DNA of 8,118 nt from Bacteroidales bacterium (lineage in GTDB: Bacteria; Bacteroidota; Bacteroidia; Bacteroidales; UBA10428). The stretch spans positions 1-8,118 of the forward strand of contig JAFGOZ010000615.1 of NCBI GenBank assembly GCA_016926235.1. The letters run 5' to 3'. A program made the position numbers and the translations under genes. The notes under the pieces are model-generated. The model was not told the DNA's origin and did not search any database. It was given only the letters and a program-made list of their open reading frames with translations. Numbering within the stretch: position 1 is the stretch's first letter; each line of letters opens with the position of its first letter. This document shows positions 1 through 7,504 of the stretch, one piece after another.

Positions 1-1640
1 AGGCTACCAGATACCCCCGAACCGTCATTTGAAGTTGCTGTTACAGTAACTGTCCCATCAGAAACAGCAGTAACCAGGCCGGTAGGGCTGATTGCAGCCT
101 GACCTGTATCATTTTTTATACTCCAGGTGATTGATTTGTTGGTTGCATTAACTGGCAAAATGGTCGCAGATAATTGCAAAGTGCCTTTATAAGTTGTGAT
201 CGTTTGAGCGTTACCATTACCTGTAACAGTAATACCTGTAACAGCAATTCTGTATTCCGAAGCACCTATATCAGGCAAAGCATCTCTTTCGTTATGAAAA
301 ATATCATGTGTAACAAAATCGTTTTTAATTCCTTTATTTATTGCAGGCGAATTACCTAATAATTTAAAGTATTTTGGATCAAGTTTTCCGGCCTCCATGC
401 TACCAGTTTTCTCAAACATAGGATCTCCAATAATATCTCCAGCAGCTATTACATCTACCAAAGGTGTTTTTGACCATAAATTATGATGAAAGAGCATTTC
501 AGGGTTAGACAAAGCATAAATTGGCAGAGGCTCTCCTTCCTGAAAAATGATATTATTTATAAAAGCTCCATTCTCATGTTTGTTATCAGAAATTTGTACA
601 CAAGCAAAATAAGTGCTATTAATGAATGTATTATTGGAAACCAATGTTCCTATCATTTCAGTGCTATAAAAATTCCTGCGACACCCAGAAACAATATTAT
701 TTATAAATATATTGTTCTTGTTTAAAATAGGTGATCCATCTTCGTCCCATTGCCCAATACCAACTTGAGTACCTCCATTCATATCTTTTGTTTGATATAT
801 TAGATTTCTTTGAACTAAAGAATTTGTGGCATTATTAACATATAGATTTACAGACCATCCATCATAGATAACATTATCCTCTATAATCGAATAATGTGAT
901 TCAACTGTAGATACTGCCTCCCCCCATATATCATGAATAACATTACGTCTTATAATGCAAGAATCTGAAGAATACTCAGGCATATAACCTCGGATAGATA
1001 TCCCAGAACCATTATTTTGAGCCCCAGGGTTTAATGAATTATCTAAAGATGTGTTATAAACAATACAATCCTGAACAATGTTATGATCCAATAAAATATT
1101 AATACCACTGCTCCAGCAATCATGTACTATACAATTTTGAATTATGACATAATTTCCTTTTGATACAATTCCTCGTGAACCTATAAAAGCTCCAGTAATA
1201 CCGCTGTTCTTGACCTCAAACCCACTAAAAACAACATAGTCGTCCCATATCATAACCATTGAGGAATAGTTTTCTTTTGGCAAACTGGTTTGACCATCAA
1301 TAACAGGTTTTTCACCAGGATATGACGTTACAATAGTAGGTTTATTTTTTGTACCACTTTTTTGATAAACAACTACCTGCTCGACATACGTTCCACCTCG
1401 AACGTATATGGTATCACCACCTTTAATTTTGGACATTGCAAATGTAATTGACTTAAAAGGACTGGTTAAGGCACCATTATTGTTGTTATTACCTGAGTTG
1501 GATACATAGTATGCAGTAGCTAATGTTCTCTTAGGAATACCAAGAAATAAAACACAAAAACCAAAAATGAAGATTCCTTTGATAGAATAGGAGTAATTTA
1601 GGTATTTATAAATAATATTAATAATATTCAATATTTTCAT
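1..1640 (-). CDS. Secreted right-handed parallel beta-helix protein with C-terminal Ig-like (Big_2-type) domain, 3' end outside window
   Basis: An uninterrupted minus-strand frame runs from ATG at 1640 to the window edge (546 codons seen, no stop). Residues 1-43 form a long signal peptide: a polar N-terminus, a hydrophobic core at about 22-35 and a likely cut after ATA (41-43). The mature start 'YYVSNSGNNNNNGALTSPFK' followed by 'GGDTIYVRGGTY' is the usual opening of secreted pectate-lyase-like beta-helix proteins. Residues about 128-385 carry degenerate Asn/Ile/Val-rich coils such as 'IIEDNVIYDGW' and 'LVQRNLIYQT'. 'NSPAINKG' and 'DIGASEY' (457-463) close this region, as in choice-of-anchor Q type proteins. 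From about residue 466 an Ig-like domain follows, with 'ITVTG', 'LQLSATILPVNATNKSITW' and 'GLVTAVSDGTVTVTAT'. More Ig repeats or a type IX secretion sorting tail may lie beyond the edge; that is inference. Lyase, epimerase or adhesin roles are all possible, and no catalytic residues can be assigned. The gene is divergent from the Wzc-like gene. Confidence 0.9.
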   Translation of the reverse strand, partial: MKILNIINIIYKYLNYSYSIKGIFIFGFCVLFLGIPKRTLATAYYVSNSGNNNNNGALTSPFKSITFAMSKIKGGDTIYVRGGTYVEQVVVYQKSGTKNKPTIVTSYPGEKPVIDGQTSLPKENYSSMVMIWDDYVVFSGFEVKNSGITGAFIGSRGIVSKGNYVIIQNCIVHDCWSSGINILLDHNIVQDCIVYNTSLDNSLNPGAQNNGSGISIRGYMPEYSSDSCIIRRNVIHDIWGEAVSTVESHYSIIEDNVIYDGWSVNLYVNNATNSLVQRNLIYQTKDMNGGTQVGIGQWDEDGSPILNKNNIFINNIVSGCRRNFYSTEMIGTLVSNNTFINSTYFACVQISDNKHENGAFINNIIFQEGEPLPIYALSNPEMLFHHNLWSKTPLVDVIAAGDIIGDPMFEKTGSMEAGKLDPKYFKLLGNSPAINKGIKNDFVTHDIFHNERDALPDIGASEYRIAVTGITVTGNGNAQTITTYKGTLQLSATILPVNATNKSITWSIKNDTGQAAISPTGLVTAVSDGTVTVTATSNDGSGVSGS

Positions 1641-2428
1641 TTTAGACTATCAGAATTATTACAGACATGTTTTGCAAAATCATAAAAATAATTCGACATT
1701 ATTATATTCTTTAAAATCAAGTTTTTAATAGAGGTCAGCGTTAAGTATAAATTAACAAGCTGGATATTAATTCCTATAGCACCATTGGTCCCAATCCAAA
1801 AATAATACTTTTTCGAATGTTCGCATTATTTATAAGATTAAATATTACTCCTTCACTATTTTTCTTCTTTAACCCCTCATATCACATCTGAATATGCTTT
1901 AGAGGAAAAATAAATATTTGATTAACGATAAAATAACTTTGACGAATATACAATAATTGTTGATATACAAAAAATATTAAAGAACTATTACTAATATTTA
2001 GTACCCAATGATGAATGATGTTTAGGATTCATTATTTGATTATTATCATTTCTAATAATACATACAACGTGAATACTAACAATATAATGTGATGGTTTTT
2101 AGTCTTTTATTTTTTACATTTGCAGAAAAATAAACCTAATTCGACCCTGAGATGATGATAGAGAGTAATTACATTTACCTGTTTTCGGTATTCTTTAGAT
2201 ATAAGATGAAAACCTGACGCAGATCAATTTAGTGATGAAGGTATCGTTTACTTACTAATTTGCACTAACCTTTCGTTTTGGAAAAATTGATAAACAAATA
2301 TGACCCTGCTATAGTGGAAGTGAGAAATCGCAATCCCTTTATATAGTTTTCTTGTTTGCAATAAATTCAGTTCTTCAAATCTTCAATATAATATAATAGT
2401 CTATTCATTAATAAAATAAACATTTATC
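1641..2428. other. 788-bp AT-rich divergent intergenic region
   Basis: This stretch separates the divergent beta-helix gene and the Wzc-like gene and must hold the promoters for both. It is very AT-rich and no frame of useful length is open on either strand. On the plus strand, TAAC-TTTG (1934-1941) and TACA-TTTG (2115-2122) match the Bacteroidota -7 box TAnnTTTG, but neither has a TTG at the normal distance upstream. On the minus strand, 1797-1804 reads TATTTTTG, also without a clear partner. Very short open frames occur at 2152-2217 and 2278-2346 and are probably chance. I see no tRNA, no strong hairpin and no remnant of an export-protein gene that I can recognise. Confidence 0.75.
2115..2122 (+). 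promoter_or_regulatory. Candidate -7 box (TACATTTG) upstream of the Wzc-like gene
   Basis: TACATTTG matches the Bacteroidota -7 consensus TAnnTTTG exactly. There is no TTG 17-23 bases upstream, so the promoter would be half-matched. Transcription from here would give a leader of roughly 300 nt before the start at 2429. In such AT-rich DNA, chance matches are expected. Confidence 0.2.
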
Positions 2429-4792
2429 ATGCTAAAACCGCAAAATAATCCTATCCAAGAAGATACTGACATAAAGAATATTATTGAACTGGTTTCCAGA
2501 AACTACAAGTTTTTTACAATCAGCATAATTGTTGCCCTTACACTGGCATTCATGGCAAATCATTTTATGATACCCATCTATAAGGTTTCTTCTTCCCTGT
2601 TAATAAATGAGAATGACAGACGTCCCCAAGGTGTGAATGTTAACGATTTTCTTTACAGCAATTTACTAATAGGGAACCAAAACTTTCAAAATGAACTTTG
2701 GGTATTAAAATCCTCTCCAGTTATCGAACAAACCATTAGGAATCTCGACCTATCTGTTAATTATTATTTTAAAGAAGGATTCCAATACAAAGATGCCTAT
2801 GAAAATATACCATTTCGAATAATGTTCCTCCGAGATCATGTTCAACCGGTGAATGTGAGATTTAATGTGTCCATCCTGGACAATAAAAATTTTCAAATCA
2901 TGGCCAAATCAAAAAAAGCGGTTTTTCAAAAGATTGATAATAACAGGGGCTCTTACCAAAAAGACGATTGGTTTTTTGAACAACATGGAACATTCGGGAA
3001 ACTAATTGAAACACCTGATATGGCTTTTGCGATTCAGTTGGATGCCACCCAAAAATTGTATTATAAAAATGAATTTGTTTATAGTTTTGTTTTCTTTGAT
3101 ATGCCTACATTAATAGATCAGTATAAAAAAGAACTCGTATATAATGTAATTCAAAAAGATGCCACGGTGATTGAAATTGTCTTGAGATCACCTTCATTAG
3201 GGAAAGGAGAAGATATTGTTAATGAAATGATGGATGTTTATTCAAAACAAAACCTCAACCGTAAAAATCACATAGCAGGAATTACCATTGATTATATCGA
3301 AAAACAACTGGGTGAGATTTCTGATTCCCTAAGTCAAACCGAGAATAACCTGCAGAGTTTCCGTTCTTCTAATCAACTGCTCGATGTCACAGAGCAGACA
3401 ACAGGAATATCTGTCCAATACAGGGATTTGCAAAATCAGATGGCCGAACTGGTAACACGTAAAAGGTATTATGATTATGTGGCTGACTATCTTACTAATG
3501 AAGAGAATTTTTCAGATATGATCGTTCCATCCTCTTTAGGAATACAGGATCCTTTGCTCAGCACCCTTATGTCGGAACTCATAACTAGTCAGGCACAACG
3601 TTCAAACTTGATTCAAAACCAGCAGGAAAGAAATCCCCTGGTGCAAAAACTAGGCATCCAAATTGATAATACCCGAAAAACCATTATTGAAAATATAGCC
3701 GTTGTTAGAAAGACGACTGACATTTCAATTGATGAGATGAAGAAACGAATCAGGAAGGTAGAAGCCGAGATTAGCCGTTTGCCAAAAACTCAGCGTCAAT
3801 TGGGTGGAATTGAGCGAAAATACAGATTAAATGATGCTATTTATAATTACCTGCTCGAAAAACGGGCGGAAGCAAAAATCACACAAGCATCAAATCTACC
3901 AGACAATATAATTATTGAACCGGCTAAAATAGTTGGTAACAAGCCTGTATCTCCCAATAAAGCAAGAAATTACCTTATTGCCCTCTTTTTAGGATTAGCT
4001 GTTCCATTTGGTTCTCTTATTTTAAAAAACGTAATAAGCAACAAAATTGAAAGCCAGGAAAATCTGGAACGGCTCACTGAACTTCCTGTACTTGGGAAAA
4101 TCATGCATAACCACAAGAAAAACAACAATGTGATGTTTGAATACCCCAAATCGAGCATTGCTGAATCTTACCGAGCTCTTCGCACCAAACTCGAACATCA
4201 TTTCAAAGGAATACCACGCAAGGTTATTATGGTGACTTCCAGCATCGAGGGTGAAGGAAAATCGTTCAATGCACTGAACCTTGCCATGAGTTATGCCCAA
4301 TTGGATCGGAGAACGATACTGGTTGATTTCGATATGAGGAAACCAACAGGATATCTCGCTAAAGAGGAAGGATCCCTGATAGGATTAAGCTCCTATTATA
4401 CTGACAGAGTCAATCTGGAAGAAATCATACTTAAGTCACCTCATGAAAAACTCGACTATATCTCCTCCGGACCTATCCCACCTAATCCGGTTGAATTATT
4501 GGCTTTGGAGAAAACCAGAGAATTGCTGGATCGACTTAAGGATTCCTACGACTGCATAATACTGGACACCCCACCGTTGGCGCAAGTGAGCGATGCCTAC
4601 CTGCTGATGGATCATGCTGATATTAAGGTAGTAATAGCACGTTATAATTATACGTTGAGAAAGGTATTCGCTCTGATTATGAATGACCTGAAGCAACAAA
4701 ACATCGATAACGTGTGCGTTGTTTTGAATGATAATCACGTTTATCGTGATCAGTATGGATACGGATACGGGTATAACAAAAAGCAAGGTTGA
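2429..4792 (+). CDS. wzc: Wzc-type polysaccharide co-polymerase / BY-kinase (tyrosine autokinase)
   Basis: An inner-membrane regulator of polysaccharide chain length and export, with a cytoplasmic kinase that phosphorylates its own C-terminal tyrosines. The 787 residues are ordered as follows: Wzz-type N-terminus with TM1 at about 28-46; a long periplasmic part rich in coiled coil (about 285-345 and 380-460); a GNVR-type segment near 451-482 ('LPKTQRQLGGIERKY'); a proline motif 'GNKPVSPNKARNY'; TM2 at about 514-532; then the kinase. The kinase has the oligomerisation motif ExxRxxR (E579, R582, R585), Walker A 'SSIEGEGKS' with K611, Walker A' 'LVDFDMRKP' (631-639) and Walker B 'CIILDTPP' (D713), all intact. 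The tail has five tyrosines (772, 776, 778, 780, 782). Length is normal for the fused form. The start is fixed by an in-frame TAA at 2417. No Shine-Dalgarno sequence is seen. A Wza-type export gene, often next door in this phylum, is not in the window. Confidence 0.95.
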   Translation: MLKPQNNPIQEDTDIKNIIELVSRNYKFFTISIIVALTLAFMANHFMIPIYKVSSSLLINENDRRPQGVNVNDFLYSNLLIGNQNFQNELWVLKSSPVIEQTIRNLDLSVNYYFKEGFQYKDAYENIPFRIMFLRDHVQPVNVRFNVSILDNKNFQIMAKSKKAVFQKIDNNRGSYQKDDWFFEQHGTFGKLIETPDMAFAIQLDATQKLYYKNEFVYSFVFFDMPTLIDQYKKELVYNVIQKDATVIEIVLRSPSLGKGEDIVNEMMDVYSKQNLNRKNHIAGITIDYIEKQLGEISDSLSQTENNLQSFRSSNQLLDVTEQTTGISVQYRDLQNQMAELVTRKRYYDYVADYLTNEENFSDMIVPSSLGIQDPLLSTLMSELITSQAQRSNLIQNQQERNPLVQKLGIQIDNTRKTIIENIAVVRKTTDISIDEMKKRIRKVEAEISRLPKTQRQLGGIERKYRLNDAIYNYLLEKRAEAKITQASNLPDNIIIEPAKIVGNKPVSPNKARNYLIALFLGLAVPFGSLILKNVISNKIESQENLERLTELPVLGKIMHNHKKNNNVMFEYPKSSIAESYRALRTKLEHHFKGIPRKVIMVTSSIEGEGKSFNALNLAMSYAQLDRRTILVDFDMRKPTGYLAKEEGSLIGLSSYYTDRVNLEEIILKSPHEKLDYISSGPIPPNPVELLALEKTRELLDRLKDSYDCIILDTPPLAQVSDAYLLMDHADIKVVIARYNYTLRKVFALIMNDLKQQNIDNVCVVLNDNHVYRDQYGYGYGYNKKQG

Positions 4793-5273
4793 TTATTCGG
4801 CATGGAATTGGATTTGAAAGAAAAAGGTATTTCATGTAATTAAACCCATTTGTTTTGTTGAGATTTAATTCTATTGATGTTTGATGTGCCCAAGACATGC
4901 TTGCCTTATGCTGTTCCCTTTGCTTTCCTATTCGATTTTAATTGGGCAATCTCCACTGTTAAGTGGAACCATACAATTTCAATCACGGGTATGAAACCCC
5001 AAAGCAAGCTTCGGAAACATATTCCGCAGCAGAGCTGCGGGGTATTAAACCCTCCGCCTTCGGTGGGATTGTTCGACTTACAAATTTCAGTTCGCAAAAC
5101 TCCTGAAATTTGAGTCTCACTAATAAACTACTAAACTACCTTTATAATCAATAGCATACATTTTAAACCTGTTTTTTATCACTTTATCAAATTTTGCTAC
5201 TATTTAGCATTCTTTTAGCGTAGTATAGGTAATTTTACAATATATTTCACGATCAAACCCAAAACAAAAACCC
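4793..5273. other. 481-bp gap between the Wzc-like gene and the first dehydratase gene
   Basis: This is non-coding apart from trivial frames. Its left part (4793-4951) is AT-rich and featureless to my eye, its middle (4952-5112) is a GC-richer cluster of hairpins listed separately, and its right part (5113-5273) is AT-rich. The right part should hold any promoter for the gene at 5274, but I find only near-matches to TAnnTTTG: TAATTTTA at 5230-5237 and TACATTTT at about 5154-5161, with no correctly spaced -33 box. No hairpin is followed by a T-run, so no intrinsic terminator is called. Confidence 0.7.
4952..5112. repeat. REP-like cluster of five small inverted repeats
   Basis: Five potential stem-loops follow one another. 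(1) TCCACT-GTTA-AGTGGA at 4952-4967, a perfect 6-bp stem. (2) CCAAAGC-AA-GCTTCGG at 4999-5014, 7 bp with one mismatch. (3) CCGCAGC-AGA-GCTGCGG at 5024-5040, a perfect 7-bp GC-rich stem. (4) CCGCC-TTC-GGTGG at 5054-5066, 5 bp with one G.U pair. (5) CAAATTTCAG and CTGAAATTTG, a perfect 10-bp pair at 5081-5090 and 5103-5112. A 13-base motif GGGTAT(G/T)AAACCC occurs at 4987-4999 and 5040-5052. The GC-rich palindromes stand out from the AT-rich flanks. I recall similar 'ccgcagc...gctgcggggtattaaaccc' intergenic repeats in Bacteroidota genomes, but copy number cannot be shown from one copy. Mobility by a RAYT-type transposase is inference, and none is encoded here. Confidence 0.6.
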
Positions 5274-7307
5274 ATGTATGACAATAGTGCCAGTTTACAG
5301 GAAAGAATCCGGGATAAAGCCATTGCATTTTGTAAGAAGTATTCTGTTCCCCGATGGCTGGTTTTCCTGCAGGATATTGCCGCCGTATTCACCACCTTCA
5401 TCATTGCTTACCTGCTGCGATTCAATTTCATAACTTCAGATTTCAACCATGTGATCGCGTTTCAACATGCTGCTACTACGGTTCTTTTCTACCTTACATT
5501 ATGGATGACTTTTCGCCCTCACTCAGGCATGATCAGGCATACCACAGTTCTTGACATTTTTTATGTATTTCTGTCAACCACACTTTCATATTCAGGATTA
5601 TTTATTCTGACCTTGTTAGCAAGAGCATTCGAATGGCCACTCTACCTGCAAATACCTATATCAATCCTAACCATCCATTTTGTAGTGGTTACCGTTTTTC
5701 TATTCGGAGTGCGGATCAGCATCAAAACGCTGTACCATCTGATAACCAGCTCCTATACCAAGAAGAGAAAAGTATTGATTTATGGAGCAGGCGCAATGGG
5801 TGTCATTGTAAAACGTGTACTATTAAGTGATATCAAAGGAGATTATCATATTGTAGGTTTCCTGGATAAAAACAGAAGCCTGCAGGGAAAAAAATTGAAT
5901 GGCATACCGGTGTATTCACCCGCATCGATTTCCAAAGAGTTTATTAAGAAACATGATGTTGAAACGATGATCTTTGCTATCAGAGATATTACTCAGACAG
6001 AAAAAAGCGAAATCATCCGATCTGCAATCAACATGGGCATGGAAGTGCGCGATACTCCTGCGGTGGAAACCTGGCTGAACGGGGAACTTCAGTTACGGCA
6101 GATTGAAAAAGTGAAACTGGAAGACCTGCTCGGCAGGGAACCTATTAATTTGAATCTGAAACAAATTGGGTTGGGATTAACTGGTAAGACGGTATTGGTG
6201 ACCGGGGCAGCAGGTTCCATTGGTTCTGAAATTGTTCGTCAGCTCACCCGTTTCAATATTAAGATGTTAGTGCTTACCGATCAGGCTGAAACACCCATGT
6301 TCCATCTTGAAAACGAACTCAGATCAGGTTATAGCCATTGTCCGGTAAAATTGATATTGGCGGATGTGGCTAATCAGGAAAAAATGGAAAGTTTATTTAA
6401 GGAGTTCCATCCTGAAGTGGTATTTCATGCCGCTGCCTATAAACATGTACCCCTTATGGAGGAGAATCCGCATGAGGCTGTTCGTGTTAACGTGGGAGGA
6501 ACAAAACTGATTACTAAACTATCAGTAGATTACAGCGTAAAGAAATTTGTGATGATCTCCACGGACAAAGCGGTGAATCCTACCAATGTTATGGGTGCCT
6601 CTAAACGGTTGTGCGAGATGATTGTGCAATTGAAATCTCAAAAACTCGGTAATAAAACCCAGTTTATTATTACGCGTTTCGGAAATGTACTGGGTTCCAA
6701 TGGCTCTGTAATACCCATTTTTACCAAACAAATTGAAGAAGGAGGTCCGGTTACAGTTACCCATCCTGATATTACCAGATACTTTATGACCATACCCGAA
6801 GCATGCCAGTTGGTGCTTGAGGCAGGGTTTATGGGACATGGCGGAGAAATCTTTGTGTTTGATATGGGAAAGCCTGTTAAAATCGTCGATCTGGCCAATC
6901 AAATGATCCGCCTGTCGGGACTAACTCCTGATGATGATATTAAAATCGAATATACTGGACTTCGGCCGGGAGAGAAACTATATGAGGAATTGCTGGCGGA
7001 TGAGGAATCCACAATGCCGACGCATCATCCTAAAATAAAGATTGCACATGTTAAAAGGCTTGAAGCGCCAGGAACACTATTGCAGATTGATAATTTTCTC
7101 AATAGTCTATATGCACTGTCGAAACAAGAAGTTGTTGACTTTTTCAAGGAACTTGTGCCGGAATACGACAGCAACAATGAAAACTATAACGGATCTCAAC
7201 AAATACCCGAGCATATTGAACGTGAAAGTGTTGTTGAAAGAAGCTTTTTAATCAATCCGTATGAAGCGTTGAGAAGAATGATTAATCCGGACAGTAATAG
7301 GCTATAG
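5274..7307 (+). CDS. Membrane-anchored nucleotide-sugar 4,6-dehydratase, WbpM/CapD/PglF family
   Basis: Family members dehydrate UDP-GlcNAc, with retention at C5, to the 4-keto-6-deoxy sugar that leads to QuiNAc, FucNAc or bacillosamine-type residues of surface glycans. The 677-residue protein has four predicted TM helices (about 29-48, 63-80, 96-115, 125-145). A first Rossmann-type domain follows, with 'GAGAMG' (171-176), and then the catalytic extended SDR domain with TGxxGxxG (310-317). 'HAAAYKHVPLMEENP' follows, then the active-site segment 'STDKAVNPTNVMGASKR' (429-445). There T430 and D431 precede M440 and K444: Met takes the place of the usual SDR tyrosine, as is normal for this family. 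'RFGNVLGSNGSVIPIF' and 'RYFMTIPEA' are also present. Length is near the family norm, with a roughly 35-residue polar tail. An in-frame TAG at 5226 limits upstream starts; ATG 5274 precedes a typical N-terminus. The exact sugar substrate cannot be read from the sequence. Confidence 0.94.
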   Translation: MYDNSASLQERIRDKAIAFCKKYSVPRWLVFLQDIAAVFTTFIIAYLLRFNFITSDFNHVIAFQHAATTVLFYLTLWMTFRPHSGMIRHTTVLDIFYVFLSTTLSYSGLFILTLLARAFEWPLYLQIPISILTIHFVVVTVFLFGVRISIKTLYHLITSSYTKKRKVLIYGAGAMGVIVKRVLLSDIKGDYHIVGFLDKNRSLQGKKLNGIPVYSPASISKEFIKKHDVETMIFAIRDITQTEKSEIIRSAINMGMEVRDTPAVETWLNGELQLRQIEKVKLEDLLGREPINLNLKQIGLGLTGKTVLVTGAAGSIGSEIVRQLTRFNIKMLVLTDQAETPMFHLENELRSGYSHCPVKLILADVANQEKMESLFKEFHPEVVFHAAAYKHVPLMEENPHEAVRVNVGGTKLITKLSVDYSVKKFVMISTDKAVNPTNVMGASKRLCEMIVQLKSQKLGNKTQFIITRFGNVLGSNGSVIPIFTKQIEEGGPVTVTHPDITRYFMTIPEACQLVLEAGFMGHGGEIFVFDMGKPVKIVDLANQMIRLSGLTPDDDIKIEYTGLRPGEKLYEELLADEESTMPTHHPKIKIAHVKRLEAPGTLLQIDNFLNSLYALSKQEVVDFFKELVPEYDSNNENYNGSQQIPEHIERESVVERSFLINPYEALRRMINPDSNRL

Positions 7308-7344
7308 GGGGTTAGGCTAAAGGATGAAGGGATTTAGGCTAAAG
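7298..7344 (+). repeat. Short direct repeats TTAGGCTAAAG around the dehydratase stop codon
   Basis: TTAGGCTAAAG occurs exactly at 7312-7322 and 7334-7344. A variant, TAGGCTATAG, at 7298-7307 includes the last coding bases and the TAG stop. The spacings are 15 and 22 bases. The repeats could have arisen by local slippage or duplication beside the neighbouring inverted-repeat element; no function is evident. Confidence 0.5.
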
Positions 7345-7360
7345 ATTGTGGGGTGTGGGA

Positions 7361-7485
7361 ATTAGCCACAAAGTCACCAAGGCACGAAGAATAGTATGAA
7401 AGAAGTCTTTGTTTACTTGTGCTCCTGCATGATGGTGAGGCTGGATTGTGACAAAATCTTGGTGCCTTTGTGCCTTAGTGCTAAT
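7361..7485. repeat. Intergenic inverted-repeat element with 8-nt-period arms (MITE/REP-like)
   Basis: The left arm at 7367-7390 is three tandem 8-mers: CACAAAGT, CACCAAGG, CACGAAGA. The right arm, read on the minus strand from 7480 to 7457, is CACTAAGG, CACAAAGG, CACCAAGA. Both fit CACNAAGR with one exception, so the arms pair inversely at 20 of 24 positions. The shared ends ATTAGC (7361-7366) and its complement GCTAAT (7480-7485) extend the inverted repeat, with a one-base offset. The arms enclose 66 bases with no gene. I recall similar 'cacaaaggcaccaaggcacgaag' intergenic sequences in Bacteroidota and other environmental genomes. A non-autonomous mobile or REP-type element is the likeliest reading, but one copy cannot prove it. 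The open minus-strand frame across it is low-complexity repeat translation, not a gene. Confidence 0.6.
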
Positions 7486-7500
7486 TTTTAAATATGTTTG
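7467..7500 (+). promoter_or_regulatory. Bacteroidota-type promoter for the capE-like gene
   Basis: TTTG at 7467-7470 and TATGTTTG at 7493-7500 match the -33 and -7 boxes (TTG, 17-23 bases, TAnnTTTG) of Bacteroidota housekeeping promoters, with 22 bases between. The -7 box is exact and ends 22 bases before the start codon. Transcription would begin around 7505-7510, giving a leader of about 15 nt. The -33 box lies inside the right arm of the inverted-repeat element. This is the best-matched promoter in the window. Confidence 0.45.
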
Positions 7501-7504
7501 CCCA

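Noticed and set aside
174..725. Plus-strand frames of 61 and 80 codons at 174-359 and 483-725
   Set aside because: They are antisense to a continuous, well-recognised beta-helix/Ig protein read on the minus strand.
2269..2346. Short open frame ending at TAG 2344 ('LEKLINKYDPAIVEVR...'), preceded by another short frame in a different phase ending at TGA 2288-2290
   Set aside because: I considered a decayed, frameshifted gene end upstream of the Wzc-like gene. The pieces are about 22-25 residues, lack ATG starts and resemble no family I know.
4802..4843. 13-codon ATG frame just after the Wzc-like gene
   Set aside because: It is too short, has no promoter or conserved motif, and is expected by chance.
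5024..5040. Perfect GC-rich hairpin as an intrinsic terminator of the Wzc-like gene
   Set aside because: The stem is followed by GGTATTAAACCC, not by a run of T, and lies over 230 bases past the stop. A repeat is the better reading.
4874..5113. Plus-strand frame of 79 codons between the Wzc-like gene and the first dehydratase
   Set aside because: It runs straight through the hairpin block and its translation looks like no protein family. The overlapping minus-strand frame at 4906-5097 is open for the same reason.
7367..7480. Direct/inverted 8-mers as a CRISPR array
   Set aside because: The units are tandem 8-mers without spacers and arranged as two inverted arms; no cas gene is present.
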